From the NCBI RefSeq assembly GCF_017916325.1, contig NC_090167.1:414501-478500 (forward strand): 64,000 nucleotides of DNA, in the 5' to 3' direction. Below the pieces are notes generated by a model, which saw nothing but the letters and a program-made list of their open reading frames with translations, did not search any database and was not told the DNA's origin. The stretch is from Leishmania martiniquensis. Lineage: Eukaryota; Euglenozoa; Kinetoplastea; Trypanosomatida; Trypanosomatidae. The translations under genes were made by a program, and so were the position numbers. Shown piece by piece: positions 62,095 to 64,000 of this stretch (positions within the stretch are counted from its first letter, which is position 1; every line of letters begins with the position of its first letter).

Positions 62095-63296
62095 CCACAA
62101 TGATGCGACGGATGCAGCTGCCGTGGCGCCTATGCCTGCTGCTCCTCGCAGCGCGCTTCAGCGAGTGTGTATGCGTGTGCCTCAGTGAAGGGGGCTCTGC
62201 GTCACCTAAATGCGCGTGCCTGCGTGTATCGAGGTAGTCGGATGTATACTATTTTTTTTGTCTGTGTGTGAAGCACAACAGATACGAAAGAAGGTCATCA
62301 GCGACAAACGAGCCGTATTACTCTCTTGGATCGACGGTGACGCGAAGAAGAGTACGATTCGGGGCTTTTAGTGGCCCGTTTGTGATAAGCATTGTGCGTG
62401 TGTGACTGTGGTTGGACAAGAGGAAGATGCGGGGAAGGCAGTTCGAAAGTCGACCGTGCGGTGCTGCACTCGTCGGGCGAGCGCGGGCGCCCTCCGTCCT
62501 CGCCTTTCCGCTTTTTTTTCTATTGTGGTTGCTGTCCTTGAGTCGACTGGCACGCCGCGTGCATGGGCCTCGGCGAGTAGAGGTAGGGTCGTTTCTTTGT
62601 TTTTTTCCTCTTCTCACGAACGATGCAGCGTGGGCAGGGAGGAAATGTCGCAAGGCACGAGGAGAGGAGGAGATGTCAAAGGACGTTGCACACGGCCTTG
62701 CCGTCGGCACATCTGCCCCTGTTCACCATTTGCCTCCACTTCCCTCACTCTTCCTCGCTTTTTCCTGAGCTTCGCCCCACACCTGCACACGTGTCAGCAC
62801 CATTTGCCGATGGTCCTGCGTCGCTTACTCCTTTGCTCCTCACACTTTCACTACAGACACACACACACACACACACACCTACACCTACACGCAAAGGCTC
62901 TCACACGCTTGTACACACGCACACACAAAAAAGCCTTCGTGGGACCCCCCCTTACCCCCCTCCCGACACACAGCTGTCTCCTCTACCTCTCATCTTCCCC
63001 GTGGGCTTCCGCGTGTGTGTATATTGCTGACAGTGCGCCATTGCCTTTTGTTGCGAGGGCCTCTGCATGTTCGCATCATTACCTTTTGGATCTTTTGAGT
63101 GCCAATCGGGGGTTCACGGCAGTGCGGATTTGCCGCCACACGCTCGACCGGTGAATACGCTTCTCCCGAGCGGCAGAGGGCGGATGCAAAGTCGCACAGA
63201 TCCCTGCAGACCAACCCGAAGCACGAGCTTCACCTCGTAGCGACCCTCCACCACCATTACCACCTCACCCTCCTCCATCTTAGTGTCACGACCGTG
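62095..63296. other. Intergenic: PPR gene 3'UTR and 5'UTR of the last gene
   Basis: No gene supported. A (CA)n microsatellite lies at 62856-62880 and further CA-rich DNA at 62911-62927; pyrimidine-rich DNA lies at 62729-62765 and 63240-63280. A 250-residue open frame (62402-63154) consists of low-complexity sequence. Confidence 0.5.
62856..62880. repeat. (CA)n microsatellite
   Basis: About twelve CA units in the leader region of the last gene. Confidence 0.85.
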
Positions 63297-64000
63297 ATGG
63301 TCGGGGGGAAAGGGCAGCGCACCTTCACGGGCCGTCAACGCACACAACATGAGGTGCAGACAGAGGCATCCTTTGTGCCGAACTGCACAAGCCTCGAGTA
63401 CGCCTATGACCCGCTTGCGAGTGAGCAATACGAGAACCTGGTGGAGCTGCGGCAGATGATCCAGTCCTGCCTGTCCCTCGTGGCCGGCGACGTTTACGAC
63501 GTCGTCAGTTTCAAGGATATTCTTTACCAGCTCGAGAGTGAGATGCCCACGTCGCTGCCCGTGACAGATCTTCTTCTGCTCTCTTCCCGGCTGTTTCGGC
63601 GCACCGCTGAGCTCGGCCGCCTGCTAAGCTGCTTCTTTGGGGTCGTCTTTGCTGATGACCATAGCGATGAGCACTTCCGTTTTGCTGAGGTGCGGCTGCT
63701 GCAGTGCGAGATTCGGGAGCTGAAACGGCACCTGGCCGAGTCGGAGGAGGAGCGGGCGCGACTGAAGGAGATGCTGGAAAATGTTGGCCAGGTGGCCTAC
63801 GACCACGGAAGGGCGGTCGAGCTGCTGGAGACACACAACAAAGTGCTAAAGAAGCAGAGCACCGCCTTGGAGGACCAGATGGCGCTGCTCTTCCATCAAC
63901 TCAACACCGGTCTGGAGGGGCACTGCAAGATCGCATACCAGCAGGTGATAGGAGAGATGAAGGTGCAGGAGAGCCTCAACCCCGCGCGCATCACGTTCCG
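63297..64000 (+). CDS. Coiled-coil protein, N-terminal part (3' truncated by window edge)
   Basis: An open frame from ATG 63297 runs through the window end without a stop: 234 complete codons are visible. The first 100 residues are mixed, with polar MVGGKGQRTFTGRQRTQHE, then a helical region (ENLVELRQMIQSCLSLVAGD) and SLPVTDLLLLSSRLFRRTAE. From about residue 125 the chain is a strong coiled coil (EVRLLQCEIRELKRHLAESE, then EEERARLKEMLENV, and further heptads). Composition and codon use match neighbouring real genes. The family is not recognised; cytoskeletal or flagellar proteins of this type are common in trypanosomatids, but nothing in the visible part proves that. Confidence 0.82.
   Translation, partial: MVGGKGQRTFTGRQRTQHEVQTEASFVPNCTSLEYAYDPLASEQYENLVELRQMIQSCLSLVAGDVYDVVSFKDILYQLESEMPTSLPVTDLLLLSSRLFRRTAELGRLLSCFFGVVFADDHSDEHFRFAEVRLLQCEIRELKRHLAESEEERARLKEMLENVGQVAYDHGRAVELLETHNKVLKKQSTALEDQMALLFHQLNTGLEGHCKIAYQQVIGEMKVQESLNPARITF

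Noticed and set aside
61093..62100. 335-residue minus-strand frame opposite the PPR gene
   Set aside because: Antisense shadow of a clearly coding PPR array; common in GC-rich third-position genomes.
62402..63154. 250-residue + strand frame before the last gene
   Set aside because: Low-complexity, microsatellite-derived, no ATG-supported start with coding character.
1..64000. CRISPR arrays, operons, bacterial promoters or ribosome binding sites
   Set aside because: The sequence is eukaryotic (dynein, exportin, proteasome, HECT ligase); no regular repeat-spacer array was seen.

Overview
The window is typical nuclear DNA of a trypanosomatid flagellate, most likely a Leishmania-type (Leishmaniinae) parasite. 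All 21 genes I can support lie on the + strand. None has an intron, and each is separated from the next by 0.7-4.4 kb of DNA rich in pyrimidine tracts and (CA)n/(TG)n runs. This is the layout of a polycistronic transcription unit whose mRNAs are made by spliced-leader trans-splicing and polyadenylation, so no gene-by-gene promoters are expected and none are claimed. The neighbourhood (exportin-1, then an ELO fatty acid elongase downstream) resembles what I remember of Leishmania major chromosome 32. That is recall, not a search result.

Layout, left to right. 1-7.7 kb: the C-terminal part of a protein kinase, a Maf-family nucleotide pyrophosphatase, a tail-anchored coiled-coil (golgin-like) protein split by a frameshift, and the retromer subunit VPS29. 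8.8-14.4 kb: outer-arm dynein intermediate chain DNAI2/IC2, an Sm/LSm RNA-binding protein, and a 188-residue single-span protein of unknown function. 16.6-26.2 kb: a 1607-residue HECT ubiquitin ligase with a ZZ zinc finger, and exportin-1 (CRM1). 27.2-30.5 kb: two adjacent, diverged mitochondrial carriers of the SLC25A32 (folate/FAD/pyridine nucleotide) type. 31.9-36.7 kb: a 1616-residue basic, disordered protein with a repeat I do not recognise. 38.1-43.1 kb: a PPR-like mitochondrial protein and a 296-residue unknown. 47.5-54.5 kb: an ELO elongase, a four-span membrane protein and an ankyrin protein. 55.6-64 kb: a protein with two PP1-docking-type motifs, proteasome lid subunit RPN12, a 12-repeat PPR protein, and the start of a coiled-coil protein that runs off the window.

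The genes do not form one pathway, as expected for trypanosomatid transcription units. Recurrent themes are mitochondrial function (two carriers, two PPR proteins), protein turnover (HECT ligase, RPN12), membrane traffic (VPS29, golgin-like protein) and the flagellum (DNAI2).

The most unusual features are: a practically identical 438-bp inverted repeat (40514-40951 and 44453-44890) enclosing the 296-residue gene; the repeat architecture of the 1616-residue protein; a one-base frameshift in the coiled-coil gene; a perfect 14-bp hairpin behind the second carrier; and two RVxF motifs in the 571-residue protein.
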